A stretch of DNA of 64,000 bases from JAHQVK01 sp036788295 (GTDB taxonomy: Bacteria; Myxococcota; Kuafuiibacteriia; Kuafuiibacteriales; Kuafuiibacteriaceae), in contig DAIQNR010000007.1 in assembly GCA_036788295.1 (NCBI GenBank), positions 1 to 64,000 on the forward strand. The letters run 5' to 3'. Position numbers and translations under genes: made by a program. Below, one piece after another: positions 41,011-49,654 of the stretch. Within the stretch, counting starts at the first letter, position 1, and each line of letters begins with the position of its first letter. Below the pieces are notes generated by a model. It was not told the DNA's origin and did not search any database. It saw only the letters and a list, made by a program, of their open reading frames with translations.

Positions 41011-43197
41011 TTGCGTCGTACCCTGCCCCTCGCCCTCGCCCTCGCCTGCGCGCCCGCGACGCCCCCGTTGCCGGCGCCGGCGTCCGCCCCCATGGTTGAA
41101 AACCCCATGCTGACCGAGAGCCCGCACCCGCTCGGCTACCCCGCGTTCGACCGGGTCGACGACGACCGGTTCGCCGACGCCTTCGAAGCGGCGATGGATG
41201 AGCACCGGCGTCAGATCCGGGCCATCGCCAACAACCCAGAGCCGCCGAGCTTCGCCAACACGATGGTGGAGCTCGAGCGGTCCGGCCAACGCCTCTCGCG
41301 GGTCCGCAACCTGTGCTCCGGGCTGCTCGCCGCCGATCGAACCCCAACCCGGGAAGCGGTCCTCGAGGCCTTCGCTCCAAGGTTCGCCGCCCACAGCGAC
41401 GCCATCTTCCTCGACGGGGCGCTGTTCGCTCGCCTCGATGCCCTCCACGAGAACCGAGGCGAGCTCGACGCGGAGAGCTCGCGGCTGCTCGACCGGTACC
41501 ACACCGATTTCGTGCGCGCTGGCGCCCGGCTCCCGGTCGACGACAAGGCGAGACTCGAGTCGATGAACGCCGAGATCGCGAGCCTGCAGGCCCAGTTCGG
41601 GCGGCTCGTGCTGGCGGAGGTGAACGACTCGGCGGTGGTCTTCGACGACGAGGCCGAGCTCGAGGGGCTCGAGCCGGCCCAGATCGAGGCCGCCCGGGCG
41701 GCGGCGAAGGAGCGGGGCCTCGACGGCAAGCTGCTGCTCGCGCTGGTGAACACGACCGGCCAGCCGGCGATGGCGCAGCTGTCCCGGCGAGAGTCCCGCC
41801 GGCGCCTGCACGAGGCTTCGATCGCCCGGGGCTCGAGGGGCAACGACAACGACACCACCGGGATCATCGCTCGGCTCGCCCGGCTCCGGGCCGAGCGGGC
41901 GCAGCTGCTCGGCTACCCCGACCACGCGAGCTACGTGCTGGAGGATGAGACCGCGAAGACCCCGGAAGCGGTCGCAAAACGGCTCGCCTCCCTCATCCCT
42001 CCGGCGGTGCGAAACGCAAAGAAGGAGGCGGCGGACATCGAGCGCCTCCTGCGAAAGGACCACCCGAAAGCGAAGCTGGAGCCCTGGGACTGGGCCTACT
42101 ACGCCGAGAAGGTGCGAAAGAGCCAAGGCAGCCTCGACGAGGGGCAGCTCAGGCCGTACCTCGAGCTGAACCGGGTGCTGAAGGACGGCGTCTTCTTCGC
42201 CGCGACCCGCCTGTTCGGGATCGAGTTCCGGGAGAAGAAGGACCTGCCTGTCTACCACCCCGACGTGCAGGTGTTCGAGGTGCTCGAGGCGGACGGCGAG
42301 CTGCTCGCGCTGTTCGTCTTCGATCCGTACGCGCGGCCCTCGAAGCGGGGCGGAGCGTGGATGAACGAATACGTGTCGCAATCGGACCTGCTCGGCGAGA
42401 AGCCGGTGGTCGGAAACCACCTCAACGTTGTGAAACCGCCCCCCGGCGAGCCCACCCTCATGACTTGGGACGAGGTTCGGACCGCGTTTCACGAGTTCGG
42501 ACACGCGCTGCACGGCATGTTCTCCGCGGTGAAGTACCCGTACTTCGCCGGGACGAACGTCCCCCGGGACTTCGTGGAGTACCCGTCGCAGGTGAACGAG
42601 ATGTGGGCGAGCTGGCCCGAGGTGCTCGAGAACTACGCGCGGCACCACGAGACCGGCGAGCCGCTGCCGAAGCCGCTGCTCGACGAAGTGGTCGGCGCCG
42701 GAAAGTTCGACCAAGGGTTCGCGACCACCGAATACCTCGCCGCCTCGATCATCGATCAGGCCTTTCACCGGCTCGCGCCCGAGGATGTCCCCGAGGCGAG
42801 CGAGGTGATGGCGTTCGAGAAGAAGGCTCTCGAAGCGGCCGGCGTCCGCTACTTGCCGGTGCCCCCGCGGTACCGAACCCCCTACTTCAGCCATGTCTGG
42901 GGAGGGGGCTATTCGGCCGGGTACTACGCCTACATCTGGAGCGAGGTGCTCGACGCCGACACCGTGAAGTGGTTCGAAGAGAACGGCGGCCTGAGCCGAG
43001 ACAACGGCACCCACTTTCGACAGACCCTCCTATCCCGCGGGGGAAGCGTGGAAGCCATGGAGTTGTACCGTGGGTTTCGGGGGAGGGACGCCGAGATCGG
43101 CCCCCTGCTCGAGCGGCGGGGGCTCGCCGTGAAACCCTCTCCGAAAGCAAGAGCTAGGGGGCTGGCCGCGAACCCCCCGCCCACCGGGGAGCCGTGA
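41011..43197 (+). CDS. M3 family metallopeptidase (peptidyl-dipeptidase Dcp/oligopeptidase type), exported lipoprotein
   Basis: A 728-residue thimet-type peptidase with the zinc motif HEFGHALHGMF near residue 494 and the following VPRDFVEYPSQVNEMWASWP, which matches the Dcp-like branch. PAFDRVDDDRFADAFEAA and FANTMVELERSG are the family's N-terminal hallmarks. The first 13 residues (MRRTLPLALALAC) look like a lipoprotein signal, so the protein would work outside the inner membrane, as in other myxobacterial M3 lipoproteins. The start is an unusual TTG at 41011 with GGAGG 4 bases before; no nearby ATG or GTG keeps the signal peptide. A poorly conserved tail of about 25 residues ends the chain. 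An inverted repeat (40956-40962 and 40977-40983) lies upstream. Confidence 0.92.
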   Translation: MRRTLPLALALACAPATPPLPAPASAPMVENPMLTESPHPLGYPAFDRVDDDRFADAFEAAMDEHRRQIRAIANNPEPPSFANTMVELERSGQRLSRVRNLCSGLLAADRTPTREAVLEAFAPRFAAHSDAIFLDGALFARLDALHENRGELDAESSRLLDRYHTDFVRAGARLPVDDKARLESMNAEIASLQAQFGRLVLAEVNDSAVVFDDEAELEGLEPAQIEAARAAAKERGLDGKLLLALVNTTGQPAMAQLSRRESRRRLHEASIARGSRGNDNDTTGIIARLARLRAERAQLLGYPDHASYVLEDETAKTPEAVAKRLASLIPPAVRNAKKEAADIERLLRKDHPKAKLEPWDWAYYAEKVRKSQGSLDEGQLRPYLELNRVLKDGVFFAATRLFGIEFREKKDLPVYHPDVQVFEVLEADGELLALFVFDPYARPSKRGGAWMNEYVSQSDLLGEKPVVGNHLNVVKPPPGEPTLMTWDEVRTAFHEFGHALHGMFSAVKYPYFAGTNVPRDFVEYPSQVNEMWASWPEVLENYARHHETGEPLPKPLLDEVVGAGKFDQGFATTEYLAASIIDQAFHRLAPEDVPEASEVMAFEKKALEAAGVRYLPVPPRYRTPYFSHVWGGGYSAGYYAYIWSEVLDADTVKWFEENGGLSRDNGTHFRQTLLSRGGSVEAMELYRGFRGRDAEIGPLLERRGLAVKPSPKARARGLAANPPPTGEP

Positions 43198-43205
43198 GCC
43201 GGTAG

Positions 43206-44081
43206 GTGTGGTGGCTGGCGCTGCTCTTGCCCGCCGATCCGCTGCCGGCGGTCGAGCTCGTCCGGCTCGGCCCCGACGTGCTCGGGGTGCGAACCGCGCC
43301 GGGGGCCGATGTCGGGCTCCCCGAAGCGCGCGGTGGCGCCTGCGCCCTGTCCCCGGTCCCTTTCTCCGAGCTCGCCCGGCGGGCCCACGCCGATCGTCTC
43401 GAGCTCGCCCGGTACCGGCTTCGCATCGACGCCGCCGGCCTCGACCTGTCCCCGGGACCGTGCGGAGAGCGAGAGGCGGGGCGGTGGCTCGCCGACCGTC
43501 TCGACCGAGCGACCGGAGGCGCGCTTTCGGATGCGCTCGGCGAGCCGATCCGTCCCAAGGCGGCGCGGCTCGAGCGGCTTCGCGGCCACGCTCTGGCGTA
43601 CGCCTGGGCTGATCTCACCGAGCCGAGCCCGCCGCTCGCCCCGGCTTGGGCCGTCGTTCGAGGGGATCCGCGGTCTTTGCTCTCGGCCTTGGAGGCGACG
43701 GGGCTCCTCGTCCGGTCCTGGCGCGACCGAGCCGAAGACCCCGCGACCGAATGGGCGTCTCCGTGGGTTCGGCTCACCCTGTTGGCCCTGCCGCTCACCG
43801 GCCTCGGGATCTGGTTCCCCCGCGCGGCCTCGGCCGGGCTCTTTTTGCTCGGCGCCGCGGTGTGGGTTCTGCCTGGGCTCGAGGGGCGGCTGCCGCCGAT
43901 CGGGGTGGGGCTCTTTCTTCCCCTGCTCGCGGCAGCGCCGGGACTGTCGGCCTCGGTCATGGCCCCGATCTCGGCGCTGCTCGTCGTTTGCGCCTGGCTT
44001 GGGGATGGGCTCTCCCTGGTGCTCCTTCCGCTCGCCCTCGGTCGGTCGTGGCCGGGGGCCTCGATCAACGCCGGTCGATGA
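43206..44081 (+). CDS. Membrane protein of unknown function
   Basis: A 291-residue protein I do not recognise. The N-terminal 180 residues are a soluble-looking domain rich in Leu, Ala, Arg, with two cysteines (GACALS, GPCGER). The C-terminal 110 have about four hydrophobic segments (VRLTLLALPLTGLGIWFP, AGLFLLGAAVWVLPG, VGLFLPLLAAAPGLSA, ISALLVVCAWLGDGLSLVLL). The short leading hydrophobic piece (MWWLALLLPAD) may be a signal. A start GTG at 43206 lies nine bases after the M3 peptidase stop. The 3' end overlaps the convergent glycosyltransferase by 17 bases. Function unknown. Confidence 0.65.
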   Translation: MWWLALLLPADPLPAVELVRLGPDVLGVRTAPGADVGLPEARGGACALSPVPFSELARRAHADRLELARYRLRIDAAGLDLSPGPCGEREAGRWLADRLDRATGGALSDALGEPIRPKAARLERLRGHALAYAWADLTEPSPPLAPAWAVVRGDPRSLLSALEATGLLVRSWRDRAEDPATEWASPWVRLTLLALPLTGLGIWFPRAASAGLFLLGAAVWVLPGLEGRLPPIGVGLFLPLLAAAPGLSASVMAPISALLVVCAWLGDGLSLVLLPLALGRSWPGASINAGR

Positions 44082-45078
44082 GCCGCTTCAGCCGGCGATG
44101 GAGCCGGCGATGGAGCGGGGGCGGAGGCGTCGGCGAAGGCCGCGGAGGGCGCCTCCCCCGGTCGAAGGCGTGGACGAGCCCATAGATCGCTCGAGGTCGC
44201 ACGGAGGCGATGCGGTGAAGCGCCGAGCTGAGATCGGCTTCGTGCGCTTCGAGGGCCGCCGGAGCCTCGACCCGGTAGGCGTCCTGAGCGAGCAGCCGGC
44301 AAAACAGCCCGTCCACCGCGGCGAGCAGCGGCTCTCCTGCGCCCGCGTACACCTCGAGCCCGGTCGCGTAGGCGGCGAGGGTCCGGGTGAAGCCGGCCGA
44401 CGAATCGGTGGGCGTCGAGAACGACTCGGCGCGGGAAAGCTGAAAGTAGTGGGCGCCGGGCACGAGCGCGACCCGGCGAGCGGCCGCGAAGAGGCCGACC
44501 GAGGCGATGTAGTCTTCCCCTCCCGAACTGGATGGGAGGTCGCCGGGCCAGGCGTGAAACAAACGGCGAGAGAACAGCTTGTTCCACAACACCCCGCTGC
44601 CGAACTCGAGCCGGCAGAACCGCCCAAGCAGGTCGTCCTCGAGGACCGCCGCCGCCGGCACCGCGACCCGCGGCCGCACGACCCGGCCCCCGCGATCCAC
44701 GAGCAGGGCCCCGCCAATGGCGATGTCGGCCTCGGTGCGGGCGATCGCTTCGGCGAGCGCCTCCACCTGACGGAGGTGGGGGCGGTCGTCAGCGTCGGCG
44801 AAGCCGATGAGCGGCGCGCGGCTCGCTTTCAAGGCGTCGGTGCGGGCAGCGTGCGGCCCACCCCGTGACCGGCGCCGCAGCACCCGGAGCCGGGGGTCGG
44901 CGGCCGCCGCCCGCTCGAGCCGCTCGACGGTCCGGTCCGACGAGTGGTCATCGACGGCGACCACCTCCAGCGCCCGAAAGCTCTGGTGGAGCAGCCCGGC
45001 GAGGCACCGGTCCAGGGTGGCTTCAGCCTGCCAGCACGGCAAGAGGATCGAGACCAGCGGCGCTGCCGCGCCATCCAT
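44065..45078 (-). CDS. Glycosyltransferase family 2 protein
   Basis: A 337-residue GT-A fold glycosyltransferase with LVSILLPCWQAEATLDRCLA at the N-terminus, VVAVDDHSSDRTVERL for nucleotide binding, and the metal-binding IGFADADDRPH. It would transfer a sugar from a nucleotide-sugar to a polysaccharide or glycan; acceptor unknown. No other cell-surface polysaccharide genes adjoin it. The C-terminus ends in a basic Arg/His-rich tail encoded by a perfect 12-base tandem duplication. The ATG start at 45078 lies six bases after TAGGTT, with TTGCGG 16 bases further upstream as a plausible -35. Confidence 0.88.
   Translation of the reverse strand: MDGAAAPLVSILLPCWQAEATLDRCLAGLLHQSFRALEVVAVDDHSSDRTVERLERAAAADPRLRVLRRRSRGGPHAARTDALKASRAPLIGFADADDRPHLRQVEALAEAIARTEADIAIGGALLVDRGGRVVRPRVAVPAAAVLEDDLLGRFCRLEFGSGVLWNKLFSRRLFHAWPGDLPSSSGGEDYIASVGLFAAARRVALVPGAHYFQLSRAESFSTPTDSSAGFTRTLAAYATGLEVYAGAGEPLLAAVDGLFCRLLAQDAYRVEAPAALEAHEADLSSALHRIASVRPRAIYGLVHAFDRGRRPPRPSPTPPPPLHRRLHRRLKRLIDRR
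44091..44114. repeat. 12-bp tandem duplication at the GT2 gene end
   Basis: GCCGGCGATGGA occurs perfectly twice at 44091-44102 and 44103-44114, encoding two copies of LHRR near the C-terminus of the glycosyltransferase. It lies just inside the convergent gene boundary. Confidence 0.85.
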
Positions 45079-45084
45079 TGCAGA

Positions 45085-45090
45085 AACCTA
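45085..45090 (-). promoter_or_regulatory. Candidate -10 element (TAGGTT) of the glycosyltransferase gene
   Basis: TAGGTT on the minus strand ends six bases before the ATG. TTGCGG lies 16 bases further upstream as a plausible -35. This is the best promoter-like pair I see in the set of start-proximal elements. Confidence 0.45.
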
Positions 45091-45789
45091 TCCCCACTCA
45101 CCGTCGCCGCAAAGCGCCTCCAACAGCGTCGATGGGACGCCGAACGAAGCGAGCGGCGCGGCGAGGTCGGGCGGGAGCGGAGCCCGGACGGAGAACGCCG
45201 CGATCGGGGCCACGCCCGGCGACCCTTCGACCCCGGGCACCGCGAGCTCGAGGGCATGCAGGGCCAGGCGATGCAGCCCGAACCGCTCTCGAAACAGCCG
45301 GTTGTGTTCTCCCTTCCCGTAGTTGACGTCGCCGATGATCGGCCAACTCTCGTGGCGCAGGTGCCGCCGGATCTGGTGGCGTCGCCCGGTGTGGGGCTCG
45401 GCGAGGACCAAGCTGTACCGGCCCAGGGTGAACAGCGTGCGAAACGAGGTGGCGGAAGGAACCCGCGGCCCACCCTCCTCCCTCGGGATCGGATGGTCGA
45501 TGCGTCCGCTCGGAGGCGGGACCCCGCGCACGAGGGCGACGTAGCGCTTCTCGACCTCCCCTCGTGCGAAGCACTGGGACAGGGCGCCGGCCGCCTCCGG
45601 GTCGAGCGCGAAGGCGAGCGCCCCCGACGTGGGAGCGTCGAGCCGATGCAGCGGGTAGACCCTCTTGCGCACCGCGTCTCGGACCCGCTGCAGCATCGGC
45701 ACCGCCACCGCCCCGCGGGTGGCGTGCACGGCGACCCCGGCCGGCTTCATCACCACCACCACCCGCTCGTCCGAAAACAGCACCCGCAC
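45088..45789 (-). CDS. truC: tRNA pseudouridine synthase TruC (tRNA Psi65)
   Basis: A 233-residue RluA-type pseudouridine synthase. VVVVMKPAGVAVHATRG and the catalytic-aspartate motif YPLHRLDAPTSGAL are clear, as are KRYVALVRGV, LAEPHTGRRHQIRRHLRH and WPIIGDVNYGKGEHNRLF, the latter two matching TruC rather than RluA-D. It would isomerise uridine 65 in tRNA. The start is GTG 45789, matching the E. coli TruC start; the open frame extends to a TTG at 45909 but that part is Pro/Arg-rich and unconserved. A GT2 gene follows on the same strand. Confidence 0.9.
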   Translation of the reverse strand: MRVLFSDERVVVVMKPAGVAVHATRGAVAVPMLQRVRDAVRKRVYPLHRLDAPTSGALAFALDPEAAGALSQCFARGEVEKRYVALVRGVPPPSGRIDHPIPREEGGPRVPSATSFRTLFTLGRYSLVLAEPHTGRRHQIRRHLRHESWPIIGDVNYGKGEHNRLFRERFGLHRLALHALELAVPGVEGSPGVAPIAAFSVRAPLPPDLAAPLASFGVPSTLLEALCGDGEWG

Positions 45790-45920
45790 GCAGTCACGCT
45801 GACGGGCAAACGGCGGGCCGTACAGCGCCGTCCGGCGCTCGCCGAGCGAAGACGGCGGCTGCGTCGGCGGTGCAAGCCGGCCATCGCCTCTTCCTGCGCC
45901 TTCGTCCAAGGGCGTCGTGC

Positions 45921-45926
45921 TATCGG
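45921..45926 (+). promoter_or_regulatory. Candidate start-proximal -10 element (TATCGG)
   Basis: TATCGG ends seven bases before the esterase ATG at 45934. No clear -35 or Shine-Dalgarno sequence is visible. Confidence 0.3.
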
Positions 45927-45933
45927 CCCCACC

Positions 45934-46896
45934 ATGGTCGATCGGCTGACCACCCTACGCCAGCACGCCGGCGGAGCGGCCATCTCGGCCGTCTTCGAGG
46001 GCTTGTCCGGACTCGGTCGGCTCCACCCCCGGGCCCGCCCCGGTCGGTGGGGCATCGAGGTGCATCGCGACCTCCCCTACGCGAGCCGCCGGGCGTGCCG
46101 GCTCGACGTGTGGCGCATAAAGGACCTCCCCCCCGGGGCGCCGACGCTCCTGTTCGTGCATGGGGGCGGGTTTCGGATCCTCTCGAAGAAGACCCACTGG
46201 CCGATGGCGCTCCGCTTCGCCCGGGCCGGATACGTCGTCTTCACCATCGACTACCGGCTCGCCCCCCTCCACCCGTTTCCAGCCGCGGTGGAGGATGCCT
46301 GCGCAGCGTACGAGTATGTTCTCGACCGCGGGGAGAGCTTCGGCGCGAACCCAAGCCGGCTCGCCCTGTCCGGCGAGTCCGCCGGCGCGAACCTGGTGCT
46401 CGCTCTAACGTTCGCCGCCTGCACCGAGCGGCCGGAACCCTACGCCCGGGCGGTGTTTCGTCGAGGCGTGGTTCCGAAGGCGGTCCTACCCCTATGCGGC
46501 CTGCTGCAGGTCACGGAGCCGGAGCGCTTTCTCGGCCGAGGCCTGCCGACGCTCTTCGAAGACCGCATCGGGGTGGTGTGCCGGGGCTACCTCGGCCCCC
46601 ACGGCGACCGGCCGGGACCGGCGACCGAGCTCGCCGACCCGCTGTTGCTGCTCGAGCGCGGGGGGCCGTTTTCGCGGCCCCTGCCGCCGATGTACCTCGC
46701 GGTGGGGACGAAGGACCCGATCCTCGACGACACGCTCCGGGCCGCGGCCGCGCTCGACCGGCTCGGGCTTCCCCACGTGCTCGACGTGTACGAAGGCGAG
46801 CACCACGCGTTTCACGCGTTCTCCTGGAGGGAGGCAGCCCGCCGGTGCTGGACCACCCAGCTCGGTCACCTCGAGCGGTGGATGTCGGAGGCTTGA
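45934..46896 (+). CDS. Alpha/beta hydrolase (hormone-sensitive lipase family esterase)
   Basis: A 320-residue esterase/lipase-type hydrolase. The oxyanion motif FVHGGGFRILS, the nucleophile GESAGAN, the acid DPILDD and the catalytic histidine in HHAFHAF are in the order of the HSL (family IV) lipases. There is no signal peptide, so the enzyme is likely cytoplasmic and acts on short acyl esters. The start ATG at 45934 lies seven bases after TATCGG. An inverted repeat (TGACC/GGTCA, 46894-46906) overlaps the stop codon. The upstream open frame continuing to 44944 is shadow sequence of truC. Confidence 0.9.
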   Translation: MVDRLTTLRQHAGGAAISAVFEGLSGLGRLHPRARPGRWGIEVHRDLPYASRRACRLDVWRIKDLPPGAPTLLFVHGGGFRILSKKTHWPMALRFARAGYVVFTIDYRLAPLHPFPAAVEDACAAYEYVLDRGESFGANPSRLALSGESAGANLVLALTFAACTERPEPYARAVFRRGVVPKAVLPLCGLLQVTEPERFLGRGLPTLFEDRIGVVCRGYLGPHGDRPGPATELADPLLLLERGGPFSRPLPPMYLAVGTKDPILDDTLRAAAALDRLGLPHVLDVYEGEHHAFHAFSWREAARRCWTTQLGHLERWMSEA

Positions 46897-47042
46897 CCGG
46901 CGGTCAGCCAATCTCCAGACGGGCAGCCCCGGGGGCTCGACCGACGTTGCGACGTCACGTCTCGGCGCTCCGGGCGACGCCACTCGAGGGGCGAACCGGT
47001 GAGGAACCTCCCTCGGGCATGGGACGTGCTTCGCGGTATCCC

Positions 47043-48434
47043 ATGCACCTCGAGACCTGGGGCTGGCTCGCTGCGCTGTCTGCGCTCGCTGCTTGCCACG
47101 GCCCCCCGCGCCGAGCCCGGGACGAGACGAGCCTGCCGGTCCAGCGCTCTCCCGGAGGCACCCCCGAGATCGACCCGGAGGCGGCGTGGGCGGCGAGGGA
47201 TGTGGCCCGGTTCATCGACGTCCGGGAGCTCCACGAGCTCGGCGCGCCGCTCGGCCATGTCCCGGGCACCCGGTGGATCCCTCTTCGGGAGCTGGCCCGG
47301 GCCAGCTCCGAGCTCGACCCTCGGGTCCCGTTCGTCCTTCTGTGTCGCTCCGGCCGCCGCTCGGGGGCGGCCGCCCGCTACCTCGCCGACCTCGGCTTCC
47401 TGCACGTCGCTTCCGTGACCGGGGGCATGCTCGCTTGGCGGCAGGCGAGCCTGCCGACCATCGACCACATCGAACCGGACTGGGACCCGGAGCCTCCGCC
47501 CCCGAGCATCGCGCGCCTCACCAGGGAGGACCTCTCCATCCACTTGGGCGACGAGCGGTCGGTGCGGTGGACGAAGGCGGCGAGCCTGCTCCTTCATGGC
47601 CACGAGTCGTGCGTGGACGGCCGAGACGCGCACGCGGTGCTCGGCACCCCCGGCGGCGACGCCGGCGAGCTGCTGCTCGCGCTCTCCGCGGCCGAACTGG
47701 CCCGAAAGGCCCCCTTTTCCGATGCCGAGGTGGAGCGGCTGTTTCGGGCCTACCTCGACGCCTTTGGGCACTTCTACCTGCACACCGACCACCACGCGCT
47801 CGATGCGCTCGGCGCTCGCCTCGAGCAGGACCCGCGCTTCTCCGAGGTCGCGCTCGCGCCCCCGGGTCGGGTCGCGGCGGTGGAGGCCCTCGTCCGACAG
47901 GCGCCGCCGGCGCTCGAGGACAGCCTGCTCGAGCACCTCTCGGCCCCGGAGACGATCGGCTGTGGGCACCTTCGGCTCGCCCTCGAGAACCCGCAAACCT
48001 ACGGCGTCCGGCCCGGCCTCCACCGGGCCCTACTCGAGAGCTTCTACCGTCGCCTGTGGCGGGGGGAGCTCTCCCTCGAGCTGGCGGTGCTCGAGGGGGA
48101 GCACAGGGAGGCGGCGGTGCTGCTGGTGGACATCGAGGGCGACCTCGAGGCGTTCACCCCTGTCCCGATGGTCGCGCCCAGGGTAGGCAAGAGCCAAATG
48201 TTCGTCGCCCACCCCCGGGTCGCTCAGTTCGTGCGTCACCAAAACGTCGCGTTCCTGCGCAGCCAGGGGATCCTGTCCGGCCTCGACGGCGCCGCGTTCG
48301 AGGTCGAGCTGGGGCGGCTCGCCGAGCGCCAGTTGGAAGCGACGCTCGCCCGCCTGGCAGCCGAGCTGCCCATGTTCTCGGCTCGGTTTCGGGGCCGGAC
48401 GCTCGTCGCGCTCGACGAGCTCCCGAACCGGTGA
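47043..48434 (+). CDS. Lipoprotein with rhodanese domain fused to a putative CxDxR zinc-site domain
   Basis: A 463-residue exported protein. The signal ends at LAAC near residue 18. Residues 40-140 form a rhodanese domain with the catalytic cysteine in CRSGRRS (Cys101). The remaining 300 residues are not a rhodanese. They carry HGHESCVDGRDAHAVLGTPG (Cys190, Asp192, Arg194), YLHTDHHALDAL (His247, 250, 251) and IGCGHLRLAL (Cys307, His309). This set of C-x-D-x-R, histidine and second cysteine recalls zinc sites of beta-type and CsoSCA-type carbonic anhydrases, but the spacing is different and no family match is certain. Start ATG 47043 is preferred; ATG 47019 is possible. It follows the esterase gene, 146 bases. 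Confidence 0.7.
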   Translation: MHLETWGWLAALSALAACHGPPRRARDETSLPVQRSPGGTPEIDPEAAWAARDVARFIDVRELHELGAPLGHVPGTRWIPLRELARASSELDPRVPFVLLCRSGRRSGAAARYLADLGFLHVASVTGGMLAWRQASLPTIDHIEPDWDPEPPPPSIARLTREDLSIHLGDERSVRWTKAASLLLHGHESCVDGRDAHAVLGTPGGDAGELLLALSAAELARKAPFSDAEVERLFRAYLDAFGHFYLHTDHHALDALGARLEQDPRFSEVALAPPGRVAAVEALVRQAPPALEDSLLEHLSAPETIGCGHLRLALENPQTYGVRPGLHRALLESFYRRLWRGELSLELAVLEGEHREAAVLLVDIEGDLEAFTPVPMVAPRVGKSQMFVAHPRVAQFVRHQNVAFLRSQGILSGLDGAAFEVELGRLAERQLEATLARLAAELPMFSARFRGRTLVALDELPNR

Positions 48435-48452
48435 AGAACGAACGGGCCGGTT

Positions 48453-49184
48453 CTAGAGCCGCTCCATCCTCGTGGCGTTGACCTCGAGAGGGCTGCCGCC
48501 GCCGGAACCGGCCACGGGAATCAAGGTCTCCGTGCAAGAGATGCCGACCGGGGGCTCGGTGGTGTCGCTCGACGGAAAGCCGTAGACCACGAACACCACC
48601 GGGCTGTCCTGCGGCACCCGGCTGAACGTGAACGTGTAGACGTTGCCGGGACCGGGCTGCGGGGCGCTGGCCCGCATGTCGGTGGGGTTGAAGCACGGGT
48701 CGCGGAAGAACCCGGTGGGATCGGCTCGAACGTCGGCGCACGTGAACGGGTTGCCCCCCGAGGTCTCCCCATAGAACACCATGCGAACGAAGAAGCCGGG
48801 ACGGAGCTCGCCGACGTCGAGCTTCAGGTTGAGCGGCTCTTCCCTGTCGATGATGGCGAGGTCCACGCATTGGCCGGTGGCGCACACCCGAGGACAGAAG
48901 CTGTCCCCGCACGTTCGCTGCAGATAGCCAGGGCAAAAGTCGCCGCACCGGTTGTCGCTGTTGAGCCGCTCTCCTCGGTTGAGGCAGCCGAGCTCGGAGT
49001 CGGTCACCGAGCGGCAGCTCGGGTTGTTTTCAGGCAGCGTGCATTTGGCCCGAACCCCGGCGTCGGCGGCGACCGAGCCATCGATCGAGTCGACGCCGGC
49101 GTCGGTTGGCGGGGGCGGATCGTCGCTTCCGCAGCCGGCGAGGAGTCCGAAGGACAGAAGGGCAAGGGACGAGAGTCTTTTCAT
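48453..49184 (-). CDS. Cysteine-rich lipoprotein of unknown function
   Basis: A 243-residue lipoprotein: signal and strong lipobox LLAGCGSDD, then an Asp/Ala/Gly linker (DAGVDSIDGSVAADAG). Residues about 48-110 are rich in cysteine (CTLPENNPSC, GCLNRGERL, CGDFCPGYLQRTCG, CPRVCATGQC), probably disulfides. The rest resembles a small beta-rich domain. The start ATG at 49184 overlaps the stop of tsaE (ATGA), so it is translated with nnr-tsaE. The Asp-rich linker is a myxobacterial trait. No function can be inferred. Confidence 0.75.
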   Translation of the reverse strand: MKRLSSLALLSFGLLAGCGSDDPPPPTDAGVDSIDGSVAADAGVRAKCTLPENNPSCRSVTDSELGCLNRGERLNSDNRCGDFCPGYLQRTCGDSFCPRVCATGQCVDLAIIDREEPLNLKLDVGELRPGFFVRMVFYGETSGGNPFTCADVRADPTGFFRDPCFNPTDMRASAPQPGPGNVYTFTFSRVPQDSPVVFVVYGFPSSDTTEPPVGISCTETLIPVAGSGGGSPLEVNATRMERL

Positions 49185-49654
49185 GGGAAGCGCACCTGTT
49201 CGAGCAGCACGTCCGCGCCGGGGGAAGCGGCGCGGACAAAAAGATCGCGGAGGGTAGCCGAGGTCGCGACGAGCCGAAGCTCGACGCGATCTCCAAAGAT
49301 CGCGCCACCGGCGCGGTCGGCCCACTCCACGAGGTTGATACCGGGGACATCGACCATCTCGGCGAAGCCAATGGCCTCGAGCTCTTCGGAGGACTCGATC
49401 CGGTAGAGATCGATGTGCCGAACCGGGGGCTCCGTCGGGTAGTGATGGACCAGAGCGTAGGTCGGGGACTGAACCCGGACCGCTCGGCCCCCGGGGAGGG
49501 CGCAGACGAAGGCCCGGGCGAACGCGGTCTTTCCCGCCCCGAGCTCGCCGAGCAGCGCGAAGCTCAACGGGCCAGGGACGGTCGAGGCGGCAGCGGCCAA
49601 GCTGCACGCGACCGCTTCGACGCCGGCGAGGTCGAGCCCCCGAAACGATCTCAC
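49181..49654 (-). CDS. tsaE: tRNA (adenosine(37)-N6)-threonylcarbamoyltransferase complex ATPase subunit TsaE
   Basis: A 157-residue P-loop protein that with TsaB and TsaD makes t6A37 in tRNA. Walker A is LGELGAGKTAFARAF (residues about 31-45), followed by VQSPTYALVHHY and HIDLYRIESSEELEAIGF, and the closing LVEWADRAG. These are the standard TsaE marks. The start GTG at 49654 overlaps the stop of the upstream nnr gene by four bases; the ATG of the next gene overlaps the TsaE stop. TsaE is often found next to Nnr. Confidence 0.94.
   Translation of the reverse strand: MRSFRGLDLAGVEAVACSLAAAASTVPGPLSFALLGELGAGKTAFARAFVCALPGGRAVRVQSPTYALVHHYPTEPPVRHIDLYRIESSEELEAIGFAEMVDVPGINLVEWADRAGGAIFGDRVELRLVATSATLRDLFVRAASPGADVLLEQVRFP

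Noticed and set aside
46894..46906. TGACC/GGTCA hairpin at the esterase stop codon as a terminator.
   Set aside because: Five-base arms and no following T-run; too weak to list as a terminator.
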